DNA of 64,000 bases from Laterigemmans sp052161645 (lineage in GTDB: Bacteria > Planctomycetota > Planctomycetia > Pirellulales > Pirellulaceae), in assembly GCA_052161645.1 (NCBI GenBank), contig CP197414.1; one strand, 5' to 3'. The first letter of the stretch is position 1; each line of letters opens with the position of its first letter. The position numbers and the translations under genes are program-made. Below, piece after piece: positions 44,146-53,084 of this stretch. The notes under the pieces are model-generated. The model was not told the origin of the DNA. It made no database searches and was given only the letters and a program-made list of their open reading frames with translations.

Positions 44146-46416
44146 TTGAAGTTGTCCGATTCTTCCGCTCGTGACGGCGATAACGCCTATTTGATCATCC
44201 GCCAAGGCGGAAAATGGACAGATGTGCTCCGCCTGCTGCCAGGCAAGGCCTTCGTGATCGGCCGCTCCTCGCAATCGCAAGTTGTGATCCGCAGCGACCA
44301 GTGCAGTCGAGCGCACGCCGAACTCCAACATATTAAAGAACAATGGATCGTCCGCGACTTGGGCAGCCGCAACGGAACGGTGGTCAACGGGGAAACAATC
44401 AAAACACCGGCAAAACTACGTGAACAGGATGTGATCTCGGTCGCCGGTTATCAAATGACGTTTGTGCGACAAGTGGCCGACGCTTTCTCCTCCGACGCAG
44501 CGCCGCTGCCACCACAAAATCGTGGCCAGCCCACCGAACTGGCGGATACGCAAGTCCGAGTGAATCCGGCCGATTCACTGTCGAACGCCGAACTCGAAAC
44601 ACTGCGACAAGCAACCAATTCGCAGCCGAGCCAGCCGTTGGTGGCAGCTGCCGACGGCCAGAGGTCCCAAAATGATCGGGCCCAAAATGATCGGGCCCAA
44701 AATGATCGGGCCCAAAATGATCGGGCCCAAAATGATCGGGCCCAAATTCTGGATCGCCGCCGCCGCAGCGCGATTCTCGAGCCGGGTGATCTTGAGCTGT
44801 CGCGCAGCGCGATGGCCGCCAGCAGCGAAGCATCATTGCTGCGGACCGCTTTCGCCCTCGCTCGTGGCGAAGCTCCCGAACAAGTCTCGCAGATTGCCTT
44901 GGAAGCCTTGAATCGAGCCAGCGGGACCGCCGCCGGTGCCGTATTGGTGGCGACCAAAAAACAACAGGCTGCCAGTTCCGCTTTCAATGGCCTGACCGCC
45001 TTGGCGACATCTAGCCGGCCGGGCCATTCCTATCGCAGCCTTAGCGAAAAATTGGCCAGCACCGTATTGACCAGTGGCGAAGCGATTCTGGCTCGCAACA
45101 TCGAGGACGATTTGGCGCTAGCGAGCCGCGATAGCCAAGGCGAATTAAGCACGACCAGCGCGCTCTGCGCGCCGATCGTGATCAGCCAAAAGGTAGTCGG
45201 GCTGCTGCACATCTACTCGTCGAAGGATGAACCCGAACTGACCAGCCAGCACCTCGAACTGGCGTTGGCGATCGCCGCCAATCTGGCTTTGGCGTTAGAA
45301 CATTTATGGCGCGAGCGTCAATTAAAAACCAACTTGCGGCGGTCCGAACAACAACTGGCGAAGCTTCGCGAACAATTGGGCGAACAGGTCTTTATCGTCG
45401 GCGAGAGCGAACCGATTCTAGAGATTCAACGACAAGTCGCCCGCGCCGCGCCGACCGCGGCGACGGTGCTCGTGCGGGGCGAAAGTGGCGTTGGTAAGGA
45501 ATTGATCGCGGCGGCAATCCATCACGCTAGCCCGCGGCGCAACGGCCCCTTCGTCTGCTTGAATTGCGCCGCCCTGTCGCCCAGTCTGCTAGAAAGCGAA
45601 CTGTTCGGGCACGAGAAAGGTGCGTTTACGGGAGCCACCGAACGCAAGATTGGAAAATTCGAAGCGGCTGACGGTGGCACGCTGATGCTCGACGAAATCG
45701 GCGAGATGAGTCCCGAGATCCAATCTAAGTTCCTTCGCGTGCTGGAGGGCCAAGCGTTCGAGCGGGTGGGCGGGAATACTGCAATTCGAGTCGATGTGCG
45801 AGTTGTGGCGGCCACCAATCGTGACTTGGAGGTGGCGGTCCGCGAGGGAAAATTCCGCAGCGACCTCTATTTCCGCCTGAACGTGGTCGAACTGCGGGTC
45901 CCCCCGTTGCGTGAACGAGGTTCTGATGTGCTGCTGTTGGCCGAGCACTTTCTGACCCGTTTCCGCAGCGAAATGGGGCGACGGTTGGACGCGTTCAGCC
46001 AAACAGCCAAACAGAAACTGATGGCCTATCACTGGCCAGGAAACATCCGCGAACTAAAAAACGCTGTCGAACGTGCCGTCGTGCTCTGCCCCGGTCCAAA
46101 AATCGAAGCGGACGATCTACTGCTCTCGAACCTAACGGTACCCGGCCAACCGAGTCATAGCCAACCGAGCCAATCGCCAGTATCCAGCGAAGGGGCTCAA
46201 TCGGCTCAACCGCTAACAGCCAATAGTTCGCCCCCGGCATCGACGGCGGCACTTTATGATGACGATGGAAATCCTCTCACGTTGGCCCTCCTGGAACGGC
46301 AACATATCGAACGGGTGTTGCAGCACACAGCGGGCAACAAAAGCCAAGCTGCCCGGCTTCTGGGAATCGAGCGGAGCACTTTGGATCGTAAAATCAAACG
46401 CTTTGAGTCGGAATAA
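44146..46416 (+). CDS. FHA-GAF sigma-54-dependent transcriptional activator
   Basis: The 756-residue regulator starts with an FHA phosphopeptide-binding domain (about 15-110; VIGRSSQSQVVIR, CSRAHAELQH, DLGSRNGTVVNG). A linker follows with five identical QNDRA units (about 176-200), then a GAF domain (about 235-385). The AAA+ domain has Walker A GESGVGKE near 445, GAFTGA near 492 (sigma-54 contact) and TLMLDEIGEM. It ends in a Fis-type helix-turn-helix (GNKSQAARLLGIERSTLDRK). FHA control implies activation by Ser/Thr phosphorylation. No ATG fits: the open frame reaches 43954 and overlaps the divergent gene, so TTG 44146 just before the FHA domain is the likely start. The PIG-L gene follows by 5 bp. 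Confidence 0.9.
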   Translation: MKLSDSSARDGDNAYLIIRQGGKWTDVLRLLPGKAFVIGRSSQSQVVIRSDQCSRAHAELQHIKEQWIVRDLGSRNGTVVNGETIKTPAKLREQDVISVAGYQMTFVRQVADAFSSDAAPLPPQNRGQPTELADTQVRVNPADSLSNAELETLRQATNSQPSQPLVAAADGQRSQNDRAQNDRAQNDRAQNDRAQNDRAQILDRRRRSAILEPGDLELSRSAMAASSEASLLRTAFALARGEAPEQVSQIALEALNRASGTAAGAVLVATKKQQAASSAFNGLTALATSSRPGHSYRSLSEKLASTVLTSGEAILARNIEDDLALASRDSQGELSTTSALCAPIVISQKVVGLLHIYSSKDEPELTSQHLELALAIAANLALALEHLWRERQLKTNLRRSEQQLAKLREQLGEQVFIVGESEPILEIQRQVARAAPTAATVLVRGESGVGKELIAAAIHHASPRRNGPFVCLNCAALSPSLLESELFGHEKGAFTGATERKIGKFEAADGGTLMLDEIGEMSPEIQSKFLRVLEGQAFERVGGNTAIRVDVRVVAATNRDLEVAVREGKFRSDLYFRLNVVELRVPPLRERGSDVLLLAEHFLTRFRSEMGRRLDAFSQTAKQKLMAYHWPGNIRELKNAVERAVVLCPGPKIEADDLLLSNLTVPGQPSHSQPSQSPVSSEGAQSAQPLTANSSPPASTAALYDDDGNPLTLALLERQHIERVLQHTAGNKSQAARLLGIERSTLDRKIKRFESE
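44671..44745 (+). repeat. Five perfect 15-bp tandem repeats in the activator gene
   Basis: AATGATCGGGCCCAA is repeated five times without mismatch, encoding the QNDRA linker between the FHA and GAF domains. The unit is a multiple of three, so copy-number change alters linker length without frameshift. The lack of mutations suggests recent expansion. Confidence 0.95.
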
Positions 46417-46421
46417 TTTCA

Positions 46422-47192
46422 ATGCCTGCTGTTCTCGCCGTAGCCGCACACCCTGACGACATCGAATTTGTAATGGCCGGGACGATGCTGCGTTTAGCCG
46501 AACGTGGTTGGGATCTGCATTACTTTAATTTGGCCGATGGCTGTCGCGGCAGCATGACCATGGATCGCCAACAGACTGCCGCCACCCGTTTGGCGGAAGC
46601 CAAACGAGCGGCCGAAGTTCTGGGAGCCAAGTTCTATCCACCCATCTGCCGCGATATGGAGATCTTGTATTCGTTTGAATTGGTCGCCAAGGTCACAGCT
46701 GTGGTCCGACAATCACAAGCCTCAATTTTGTTGACCCACGCCCCCAGCGATTACATGGAAGACCATGAGCAAGCTTGCCGCTTGGCCGTGTCGGCAGCGT
46801 TTTCCCACGGCATGCCGAACCTCGATTCCGAGCCCCCGGTCGCTCCCTATTTTACCCCGGTGACCGTCTATCACGCCCAGCCTCACGGCAATCGCACGCC
46901 GCTCGGGGAACCGGTGCGACCCGACTTTATTGTCGACACCAGCCCGGTGATGGAAAAAAAAGTTGCCGCCCTAGAATGCCACGCTTGCCAAAAAGAATGG
47001 CTCGACGAGAGCCAAGGCATGGATTCGTATGTCCAAACGATGCGTGACTTGACCGGAGATGTGGGCCAAATGGCTGGCTTTGCATTCGGCGAAGGCTGGC
47101 GGCGGCGGCAACACTGGGGGTTCTGCGGCCCCGCCGATGACCCGCTGCGGGATGCCTTGGCCGATTGTATCGCGTTGTCGGAAAATTCATAA
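46422..47192 (+). CDS. PIG-L family deacetylase (BshB-like)
   Basis: The 256-residue protein is a LmbE/PIG-L zinc deacetylase. Metal motifs are AAHPDDIEFVMAG (His and Asp-Asp near residue 9) and LTHAPSDYMEDHEQACR (second His). It should remove acetyl from an N-acetylglucosamine-type substrate; bacillithiol, mycothiol or other glycoconjugates are possible, and no neighbour decides this. It starts 5 bp after the sigma-54 activator stop, so the two are probably translated from one message. No signal peptide is seen. Confidence 0.92.
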   Translation: MPAVLAVAAHPDDIEFVMAGTMLRLAERGWDLHYFNLADGCRGSMTMDRQQTAATRLAEAKRAAEVLGAKFYPPICRDMEILYSFELVAKVTAVVRQSQASILLTHAPSDYMEDHEQACRLAVSAAFSHGMPNLDSEPPVAPYFTPVTVYHAQPHGNRTPLGEPVRPDFIVDTSPVMEKKVAALECHACQKEWLDESQGMDSYVQTMRDLTGDVGQMAGFAFGEGWRRRQHWGFCGPADDPLRDALADCIALSENS

Positions 47193-47366
47193 AAAAACTT
47201 GCCGACGCAATTTCGCGTGGTCTGATTTCTAGCTTCCTTCGACCGCTGTGTTAAAATAAAACCCACGGGCAACGAGAAAAAAGCTAGTCTCTAACTGATC
47301 TTTTCTGCGACGCCACCAATCATCCGTTGGCGTCTCCGCGACTGAATGTTCTGGCGAGGTCCAGTG

Positions 47367-47798
47367 ATGGTAGATAACGAGATGTTCGGCGAATTGGTAC
47401 CCACCGGTGGTGGCGACAATATCCCGTTGCTGAAGAAAAGGCTGCTGGTCGGACGTCGCGATTCTTGCGATATCGCGCTCAAATTTTCCAATGTCTCCGG
47501 CAAACATTGCCGGCTGTCATTGGAACAGGGCTACTGGTTTGTCAACGACCTAAACAGCCGCAACGGGACCAAAGTCGACAATCGCAAAATTATTCGCAAG
47601 CGGCTCGATCCCGGTTGCACGCTGGCAATCGCCAAGCACGAATATCGGATCGAGTACGATCCCGAGACTTTGGGAGCCTTTGGACCTCCACCACCCGATG
47701 ATGATCACATTGAAGAGTTGCTGCGTCGCAGCTTGCTGGATCGTGCCGGTTTGACTCGCCGCAGCAAGGTCGAGTCGGAAGATGGAGAATTCGAGTAA
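47367..47798 (+). CDS. Small FHA-domain protein
   Basis: The 143-residue cytoplasmic protein is mostly one FHA domain (about 8-95) with the signature residues in LLVGRRDSCDIALK, SGKHCRLSLE and DLNSRNGTKVDN. It binds phosphothreonine peptides, so it should be a partner of a Ser/Thr kinase. The C-terminal tail is charged (HIEELLRRSLLDRAGLTRRS). GAGG lies 8 bases upstream of ATG 47367, which is preferred over ATG 47346. It is 174 bp downstream of the PIG-L gene. Confidence 0.9.
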   Translation: MVDNEMFGELVPTGGGDNIPLLKKRLLVGRRDSCDIALKFSNVSGKHCRLSLEQGYWFVNDLNSRNGTKVDNRKIIRKRLDPGCTLAIAKHEYRIEYDPETLGAFGPPPPDDDHIEELLRRSLLDRAGLTRRSKVESEDGEFE

Positions 47799-47970
47799 TA
47801 GCCATCGGCTCGACTTCCGCACCGCGACGATCTGATTTGGTAGTTGTGGAGCCGATTCACCAGACTGGCCCAGGCGCAAAACCGGCGCGGGCGACTGATC
47901 GCCGCCGGCGCATGAAACAGATGTGAGTTCGCTCAGCGGACCGACCGTCACCAGACGGCTGACTATTATG

Positions 47971-47998
47971 AGTACGCCTGCGGCTGACTGTTAAACGA
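47971..47998 (+). repeat. Dispersed ~27-bp intergenic repeat, single copy
   Basis: This copy contains the core CGCCTGCGGCTGACTGTT followed by AAACGA. It is the same element as the IS-split copy at 32773 and the tandem copies at 63193. It lies in the 233-bp gap between the FHA gene and the stop of the Gfo/Idh gene; nothing else is seen in that gap. Confidence 0.85.
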
Positions 47999-48031
47999 AA
48001 ATGGTGCCGAGGGGGCTTCATGTAAAGGCCG

Positions 48032-49858
48032 CTAAGCAACCGGCTTTTTCATGTTTTCCGTTTCCTTGGCGATGTCGCTGCCATCCGGAACTTCGTCCGA
48101 GTTGACCTCGAACCATTCTTCCTTAAATTCCAAGTAGCCGCCTTTGCCTTCCGCCGCATTCTTGAGGGCCACGTTGGTCCCCAACGCGATGACAGCATCC
48201 CCCATGGCGACTTCTGGATAACAACGGACGCGATTGTTGGGATCAGGATTGCGGATGCAGTAAGCCCAATGCTCGATCTCCTCGCGGTACCCGCGGCTGA
48301 CCGGCCCCGCATCGGCGGCCTGTGCCAGCGGGGAGGCGTAATCGCCACTGGCCGACGTGTCGAGCGCGTAACCACCTCCCGGTTGCTGGCTAACGCCCAC
48401 CTTTGCTGAGGTATTACTGTCCCGATAAAGATAAACGTCAGTCTCTTTGTCGAGAATCAACGTCCCCTTGGTGCCCAACACGACTTCGCCCCAACCACCA
48501 AAACCATTGCCGTTGATTGTCGAGTAAGTGACGACGACTTTCTTGTTGGGATCGGTTTCGTAACCAGGCACGGCGCCGTCCGGGTAATTCTCCACTGGAT
48601 CACGGTAACCCACCTTGCCCGCTTCGTATTCAGGACCGGGGAACTCGAACGTGCAATAAACGTGGTCTTCCACTTGGCGATCGAGCGGCATCAAGTGACG
48701 TCCGCCCACCGCATGCACGCTGAGCGGATGGACTTTCTTACCATCATCACGCAGCGAGCTGAGGAAGATGCTGACAGCGTCTAACTGGTGACTGCCCAGT
48801 TCGGCCATCAAACCCGCGCCGGTGCGGTCGAACAGCCGCCATCGATGCAATTCTTCCATGGCCGTGAAGAGTCGATCACCGATGCTGAGGTCTTGGTAGC
48901 CAAACTCTTTCGGATCAATTTCCTTGTCGGCGTCCCAAGCTTTCCACTGGGCCAATTCCATTTGCAGTCGCTCGATCTCCGACGGGTCGGTGGCATTCTT
49001 GAGCGCATTTTCGCGGTAGCGAATGTCGCCGAGAATTTTCTGATAATCAGAACCGTCAGAGCGTTTTTCGCCACCCGGGATAGGCATTTTCCAGCTATCT
49101 TTTCCGGGCACGTTGGAGCGATGCCACTGGGCGCGAATATGGTGAATTTGCCCGAGCAAGCCCCAGCGAATGATGTTCACGGCATTGTCGTACTTGACGT
49201 TGTAATGCCGTTGGTGACCGGTCGCCAAATGGATCGGGTTGCCCGCTTTGTCTTTCAGCTCAGCGGCCATCCGGGACATGACTTTGCACTGGGCCACGTT
49301 GTGGGCCATCAGCTTTTCAGTCAACACGTGCAGCCCCTTCTCCATGGCTTTCGCCGCGACCACGGCGTGTAACCACAGCGGTAGAGCGATGATGACTGCT
49401 TCGATGTCGGGATCGTTCAAGCAAGCCGTGATGCCTCCGTTGCTGGCATCATAAACTTTGACGTTATCACGAGCTTCGGCCTCGTCCTTGTAGCCTGCCA
49501 CGCTGATCAGCCCCGGACGTCGCTTGAGTGAGCTGGGTGTGCTCCAGTCACCATGAAAAGCCCGAAAGATGCTGAATGGACGGATATCGCAAATCGCTTT
49601 TACGGCGACATAATCGGGATTGCACCCGCCGATCAACACGTTGCCTTCGTCCCCGGTGCCAATCACGGCCACGCGAACGGGATCGGCAATTTTTTTGTCA
49701 TACCCAAAGTACATCGCACCTAGGCCAGCACCACTGACGGCACCGGTGGAAACGATACCTTTGAGCAGATCGCGCCGCGACAGCGGAGTAATCATGCCCA
49801 CCGCGTTGTAGTAGTTGCTCTTACCAACTTCTTGTTCTTCCGCAGACAGCTTATCCAT
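48032..49858 (-). CDS. TAT-exported Gfo/Idh/MocA-family oxidoreductase
   Basis: The 608-residue protein has a twin-arginine signal at about residues 25-50 (PLSRRDLLKGIVSTGAVSGA). A Rossmann NAD(P) domain follows (VRVAVIGTGDEGNVLI), with the EKLMAHN segment where the catalytic Lys of the family (EKP) lies, and the C-terminal alpha/beta domain (ATGHQRHYNVKYDNAVNIIR). It has about 200 more residues than cytoplasmic relatives. It should act on a sugar-type substrate outside the cytoplasm with tightly bound cofactor. Its ATG overlaps the end of the upstream DoxX gene by 8 bp (ATGGATAA), indicating translational coupling. Confidence 0.9.
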   Translation of the reverse strand: MDKLSAEEQEVGKSNYYNAVGMITPLSRRDLLKGIVSTGAVSGAGLGAMYFGYDKKIADPVRVAVIGTGDEGNVLIGGCNPDYVAVKAICDIRPFSIFRAFHGDWSTPSSLKRRPGLISVAGYKDEAEARDNVKVYDASNGGITACLNDPDIEAVIIALPLWLHAVVAAKAMEKGLHVLTEKLMAHNVAQCKVMSRMAAELKDKAGNPIHLATGHQRHYNVKYDNAVNIIRWGLLGQIHHIRAQWHRSNVPGKDSWKMPIPGGEKRSDGSDYQKILGDIRYRENALKNATDPSEIERLQMELAQWKAWDADKEIDPKEFGYQDLSIGDRLFTAMEELHRWRLFDRTGAGLMAELGSHQLDAVSIFLSSLRDDGKKVHPLSVHAVGGRHLMPLDRQVEDHVYCTFEFPGPEYEAGKVGYRDPVENYPDGAVPGYETDPNKKVVVTYSTINGNGFGGWGEVVLGTKGTLILDKETDVYLYRDSNTSAKVGVSQQPGGGYALDTSASGDYASPLAQAADAGPVSRGYREEIEHWAYCIRNPDPNNRVRCYPEVAMGDAVIALGTNVALKNAAEGKGGYLEFKEEWFEVNSDEVPDGSDIAKETENMKKPVA

Positions 49859-50831
49859 TTGATGTTCGCTCCGAGTTGGCAGGCCACAAGCGGGCACTGA
49901 TGGCGTAGAAGATAAAGTCCAAACCGGCAAATCGGCCTGCTCCGGTGCCAGCCAGCACCAAACATCCGGCCGCTTCGGCCAAGTGGTAGTAGGTCGATCC
50001 GGGACCCGTCGTCGGCGGGTATTGAGACATAAAGACAGAACCGAGAAATCCAGCGGCAATCAACGCGGCGGCCGGGGTGAATAACCCCAGTAGCAAGCAG
50101 ATACCGATGGTCATGTCAAAGTAAGGAATGATTGGGTTTATGACGCTGGTGTCGACCAGCACGTCACGCGGTTTTCCCAGCTTTAGCGTTCCGCGTTCGG
50201 ACTGCTCGCTGGTGGCGACCCCGTTGGCTTCCGTTTCCAAGTTGGTCCAAATCTTGTCAATTTGAACGAACACGGGGCTAATTAACTGCTGCCATTCTCG
50301 TCGCACCGTGTCTCGCTGTCCACCCAAGCTCGTCACACCGCTCCGCGTGGCGTCCTGTTCGAGTTGCAGAATTCGCTCGCGGCCCAATTTAAATTGTTCG
50401 ATCTCATTGGCGTTCGACTGGAGTACCCACTCCAGTTGCTTAATCGCCCTGGCGTAAGCTTGTTCGACTTTGTCCCGTTGGGCGTCATCCATCTCGTAAT
50501 GATCTTTGACGGCTTGACGATAATTGGCCCAAGTCTGAATCGTGCGTTCGGAATCTAGCCGAATATTGCCGTCCCAGTCCCACACTTGACGCTGGAAATG
50601 CCCCGCGAAGGGGCCTCGCGCCACGGAGAAAAATTTGCCGGCGTCGAAATCGCCAGACATCTTGTCGACTCCCTCGCTGTAAAAGTGGAAGCCAATGCAC
50701 AGTCGCAACAGGATCAAGGACATCACGCCCATGAAGCCCAGGGACCGTGGCGATCGCCCCCAACCCGTGGCGAGTCGCAGGGGCACGAGGATAATCCGGG
50801 CAAACACTCCCGGGGAACGCGCGTCACTCAT
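49851..50831 (-). CDS. DoxX-like membrane protein with a large internal helical insertion
   Basis: The 326-residue protein has an N-terminal membrane segment (GFMGVMSLILLRLCIGFHFY, about 35-54) and three further segments at the C-terminus (about 229-320; FDMTIGICLLLGLFTPAAAL) typical of DoxX. Between them lies an approximately 170-residue charged helical region with coiled-coil-like sequence (QAYARAIKQLEWVLQSNANE), much larger than the loop of ordinary DoxX proteins. DoxX proteins are linked to quinone redox or oxidative stress. ATG 50831 (MSDARSPG) was preferred to 50915. Its stop overlaps the Gfo/Idh start, so the two products are probably made together. Confidence 0.85.
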   Translation of the reverse strand: MSDARSPGVFARIILVPLRLATGWGRSPRSLGFMGVMSLILLRLCIGFHFYSEGVDKMSGDFDAGKFFSVARGPFAGHFQRQVWDWDGNIRLDSERTIQTWANYRQAVKDHYEMDDAQRDKVEQAYARAIKQLEWVLQSNANEIEQFKLGRERILQLEQDATRSGVTSLGGQRDTVRREWQQLISPVFVQIDKIWTNLETEANGVATSEQSERGTLKLGKPRDVLVDTSVINPIIPYFDMTIGICLLLGLFTPAAALIAAGFLGSVFMSQYPPTTGPGSTYYHLAEAAGCLVLAGTGAGRFAGLDFIFYAISARLWPANSERTSNG

Positions 50832-51182
50832 TGAATTCCTAAGTTCGAACAAGCTGTCGGTCAGCAAACAAACCCTTGAACGTTTGATTATGGCCGGAGA
50901 ATCGACTTTCGCCAAGCGTTAACTGAGCGCCAGGAAGGTAACTTAACGGCGGCACTCAACAAGTGGCGCGACGGTTAGACGCCAAGGGGCCCGTGCAACC
51001 AGCGGTAGTTTAACCAAAGTGCGCACACGTGTCCACGCATGTAGCAAGCTGTGTCGAATTTAACGATTATCCGGATTGTCTCAAGTTTGCTGGTGCGGGC
51101 TGCCGATTTCTACAGCTGGACGATTGCGATTTCGCAAACGATTTCGCCCAATCACCAGACTACCTCCCAGGATGGAATTTCG
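50832..51182. other. Intergenic region between divergent genes
   Basis: This 351-bp spacer separates the DoxX operon and the Cys-rich lipoprotein gene. No gene is supported. A short inverted repeat TTGCGATTTCGCAA lies at about 51124-51137, roughly 45 bp upstream of the lipoprotein start, and could be an operator. Confidence 0.35.
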
Positions 51183-51752
51183 ATGCGCCCTGTTTTGCAA
51201 ATGACCGCCCTTTTTTCGATGTTGGCGGCAGCCCTTTTGTCGACCGGCTGCTGTGGTCCGCTGATGTTCCACGGCGGATGCCAGTCGGGCTGTGGCGAAT
51301 TGTATGTGGATCCCTGGATCAATGATCCCGCAGAATGCTGTGATCCCTGTGATTCCTGCGGCAACTACAACGGACAAAGTTGTGGATCATGCCGTCCGAT
51401 GCTGAGTGGCACCAAGTCGATTTGGGGCTACCGCTACGCCGGCGGCAGCGGTTGCGATGGCTGCGGCTCGTGCGGCGGCGGCGGCGAAGTCGTTTGCGGT
51501 TTGGAGCCGAGTTGTGGGTTCGAGCCTGGCTGTGGTTTTGAAGGCTGCGGCGCATGTGCCGATTGTGGTGGGCACGGCCATCAGGATCATTTTATGGGGG
51601 CAGGCCAGATGGGATACGTCGGACAACCTACCCCCATCGGCGACTCGGTGGTGACAATGAGCGATCCGCTGGAATCATCACGCGTTGTCGTGCCCCCGAA
51701 TGCTCGACGCACCACGGTGGCTCGCCCGAACGGCCAGTTCCGCAATCGTTAA
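51183..51752 (+). CDS. Cys/Gly-rich exported lipoprotein-like protein
   Basis: The 189-residue protein has a lipoprotein-type signal (MRPVLQMTALFSMLAAALLS, then TGC) with the lipobox LLSTGC at about residues 18-23. The mature part is very Cys/Gly-rich, with pairs such as CCDPCDSCG, CDGCGSCGGGG and GCGFEGCGACADCGG, more than 25 Cys in all, then a His-rich GGHGHQDHF segment and a basic tail. Many disulfides or metal binding at the cell surface are plausible. The family is not recognised, but Cys-rich exported proteins are common in planctomycete cell walls. The frame is open from 51051; ATG 51183 is fixed by the signal. Confidence 0.8.
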   Translation: MRPVLQMTALFSMLAAALLSTGCCGPLMFHGGCQSGCGELYVDPWINDPAECCDPCDSCGNYNGQSCGSCRPMLSGTKSIWGYRYAGGSGCDGCGSCGGGGEVVCGLEPSCGFEPGCGFEGCGACADCGGHGHQDHFMGAGQMGYVGQPTPIGDSVVTMSDPLESSRVVVPPNARRTTVARPNGQFRNR

Positions 51753-51780
51753 CCGGCGGTTCCGCAATCGCTAATTGGGC

Positions 51781-52824
51781 TCAGCCAAGTTCAATCCGCC
51801 GGCCTTCTCGGGCGGACTGATAAATCGCTTCGATTAATTCCACACTCCGTCGCCCTTCCCGACCATCGATCGCCGGCTGGCGATCCTCGGCGACGGAGGC
51901 GGCAAAGTCTTGGAAGACCATCTGGTGCCCATGATGCCCGATGGCTGACGGGTCTGCCGCACCACCACCGGTTTGCGTTTGCCCTCGCATCTCCTCGCGA
52001 ATCGTCTCATCGTTCGCCTCTGGCTGAGCAAAATCCCACTGGATTAAGTCCTCTTCTTCCAGAACGGCCGCCCCGCCGCTGCCACAGATTTCGATCTTTT
52101 TCAAAGCTCCGGGAAAAGCAGTCGTCGTCGCTTCGATGACTCCCAGCGCACCGTTTGCAAATTTGAGCGTTGCCACCGCCACGTCTTCCACCTCAATCCG
52201 CTCGTGCGTCGCCGTGTCGACCATCGCGCTAACAGTGCGAACAGGTCCCATCAGCCACAGCAACAAATCAACAGAGTGAATTGCTTGATTCATCAAGGCC
52301 CCGCCACCGTCGAGTTCCCAAGTGCCGCGCCAAGCTCCGCTGTCATAATACTCTTGGCTGCGGAACCATTTCACGTACGCGTCTCCCAACGTGATCCTCC
52401 CGAATCGTCCCTGCTCGACGGCAACTTTCAATAACTGGCTGGAGCGATGAAAACGGCTTTGAAAAGTGACGGCCAGTTTCACTTTATGCTGTTCGCAAGC
52501 CTCAATGATCGCGTCGCAACGTTGCGTGGTCACTTCCAGCGGCTTTTCGACAACCACGTGTTTACCAGCCCGAGCGGCTGCCAAAGCGGGATCTAAATGA
52601 GCCCCGCTGGGGCTGCAAATCGAGATCGCATCAATCTCCGGATCGGCCAACATCGCGTCCAGCGAATCATAGCCGCGACAATCGAAAGTCTTGGCAAACT
52701 CAGCGGTCGTCTCCCCGCGACGGCTCCAAGCCCCCCCCAACGACGTCGTCGGGTTGTCGCGAATCGCGTGAGCGTGAAATTTGGCGATCATTCCGCAGCC
52801 AACGATTCCGAAGCGAAGTGTCAT
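51781..52824 (-). CDS. Gfo/Idh/MocA-family NAD(P)-dependent oxidoreductase
   Basis: The 347-residue cytoplasmic enzyme has the N-terminal Rossmann motif RFGIVGCGMIAKFHAHAI, the EKPLEVTTQRCD motif with the catalytic Lys, and the C-terminal domain (GDAYVKWFRSQEYYDSGAWR, GGGALMNQAIHSVDLLLWLM with the conserved His of GGGxxxxxxxHxxD). It oxidises or reduces a sugar or inositol-type substrate. ATG 52824 was chosen because the Rossmann strand begins at once. It is divergent from the enolase-superfamily enzyme at 53085, with a 260-bp shared promoter region, so both may act in one sugar or hydroxyacid catabolic route. Confidence 0.93.
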   Translation of the reverse strand: MTLRFGIVGCGMIAKFHAHAIRDNPTTSLGGAWSRRGETTAEFAKTFDCRGYDSLDAMLADPEIDAISICSPSGAHLDPALAAARAGKHVVVEKPLEVTTQRCDAIIEACEQHKVKLAVTFQSRFHRSSQLLKVAVEQGRFGRITLGDAYVKWFRSQEYYDSGAWRGTWELDGGGALMNQAIHSVDLLLWLMGPVRTVSAMVDTATHERIEVEDVAVATLKFANGALGVIEATTTAFPGALKKIEICGSGGAAVLEEEDLIQWDFAQPEANDETIREEMRGQTQTGGGAADPSAIGHHGHQMVFQDFAASVAEDRQPAIDGREGRRSVELIEAIYQSAREGRRIELG

Positions 52825-53084
52825 GCAGCAGACCAACAGCGGGAGTAAAAGAGTGAAGCGGTTCTTTCGCCATTAGGATAAAGGTTCTGCCGTCAGAGAA
52901 CAGCCCCGACTGGCAGATCAGAAATTCGCGTTTCAGGTGTCCTACTCCGCCTCCCGCCTCCAGACTCCCGCCTCCCAAGCAGACAGGCAAAAATTTTGTT
53001 AACTTGTCGCTCCCGCGGCGATCCTTGCCCGCCGGGCCTGTTTCATCGTCCCGACAATTTAAGTCTTGCAGCAAGCAGATTCTG

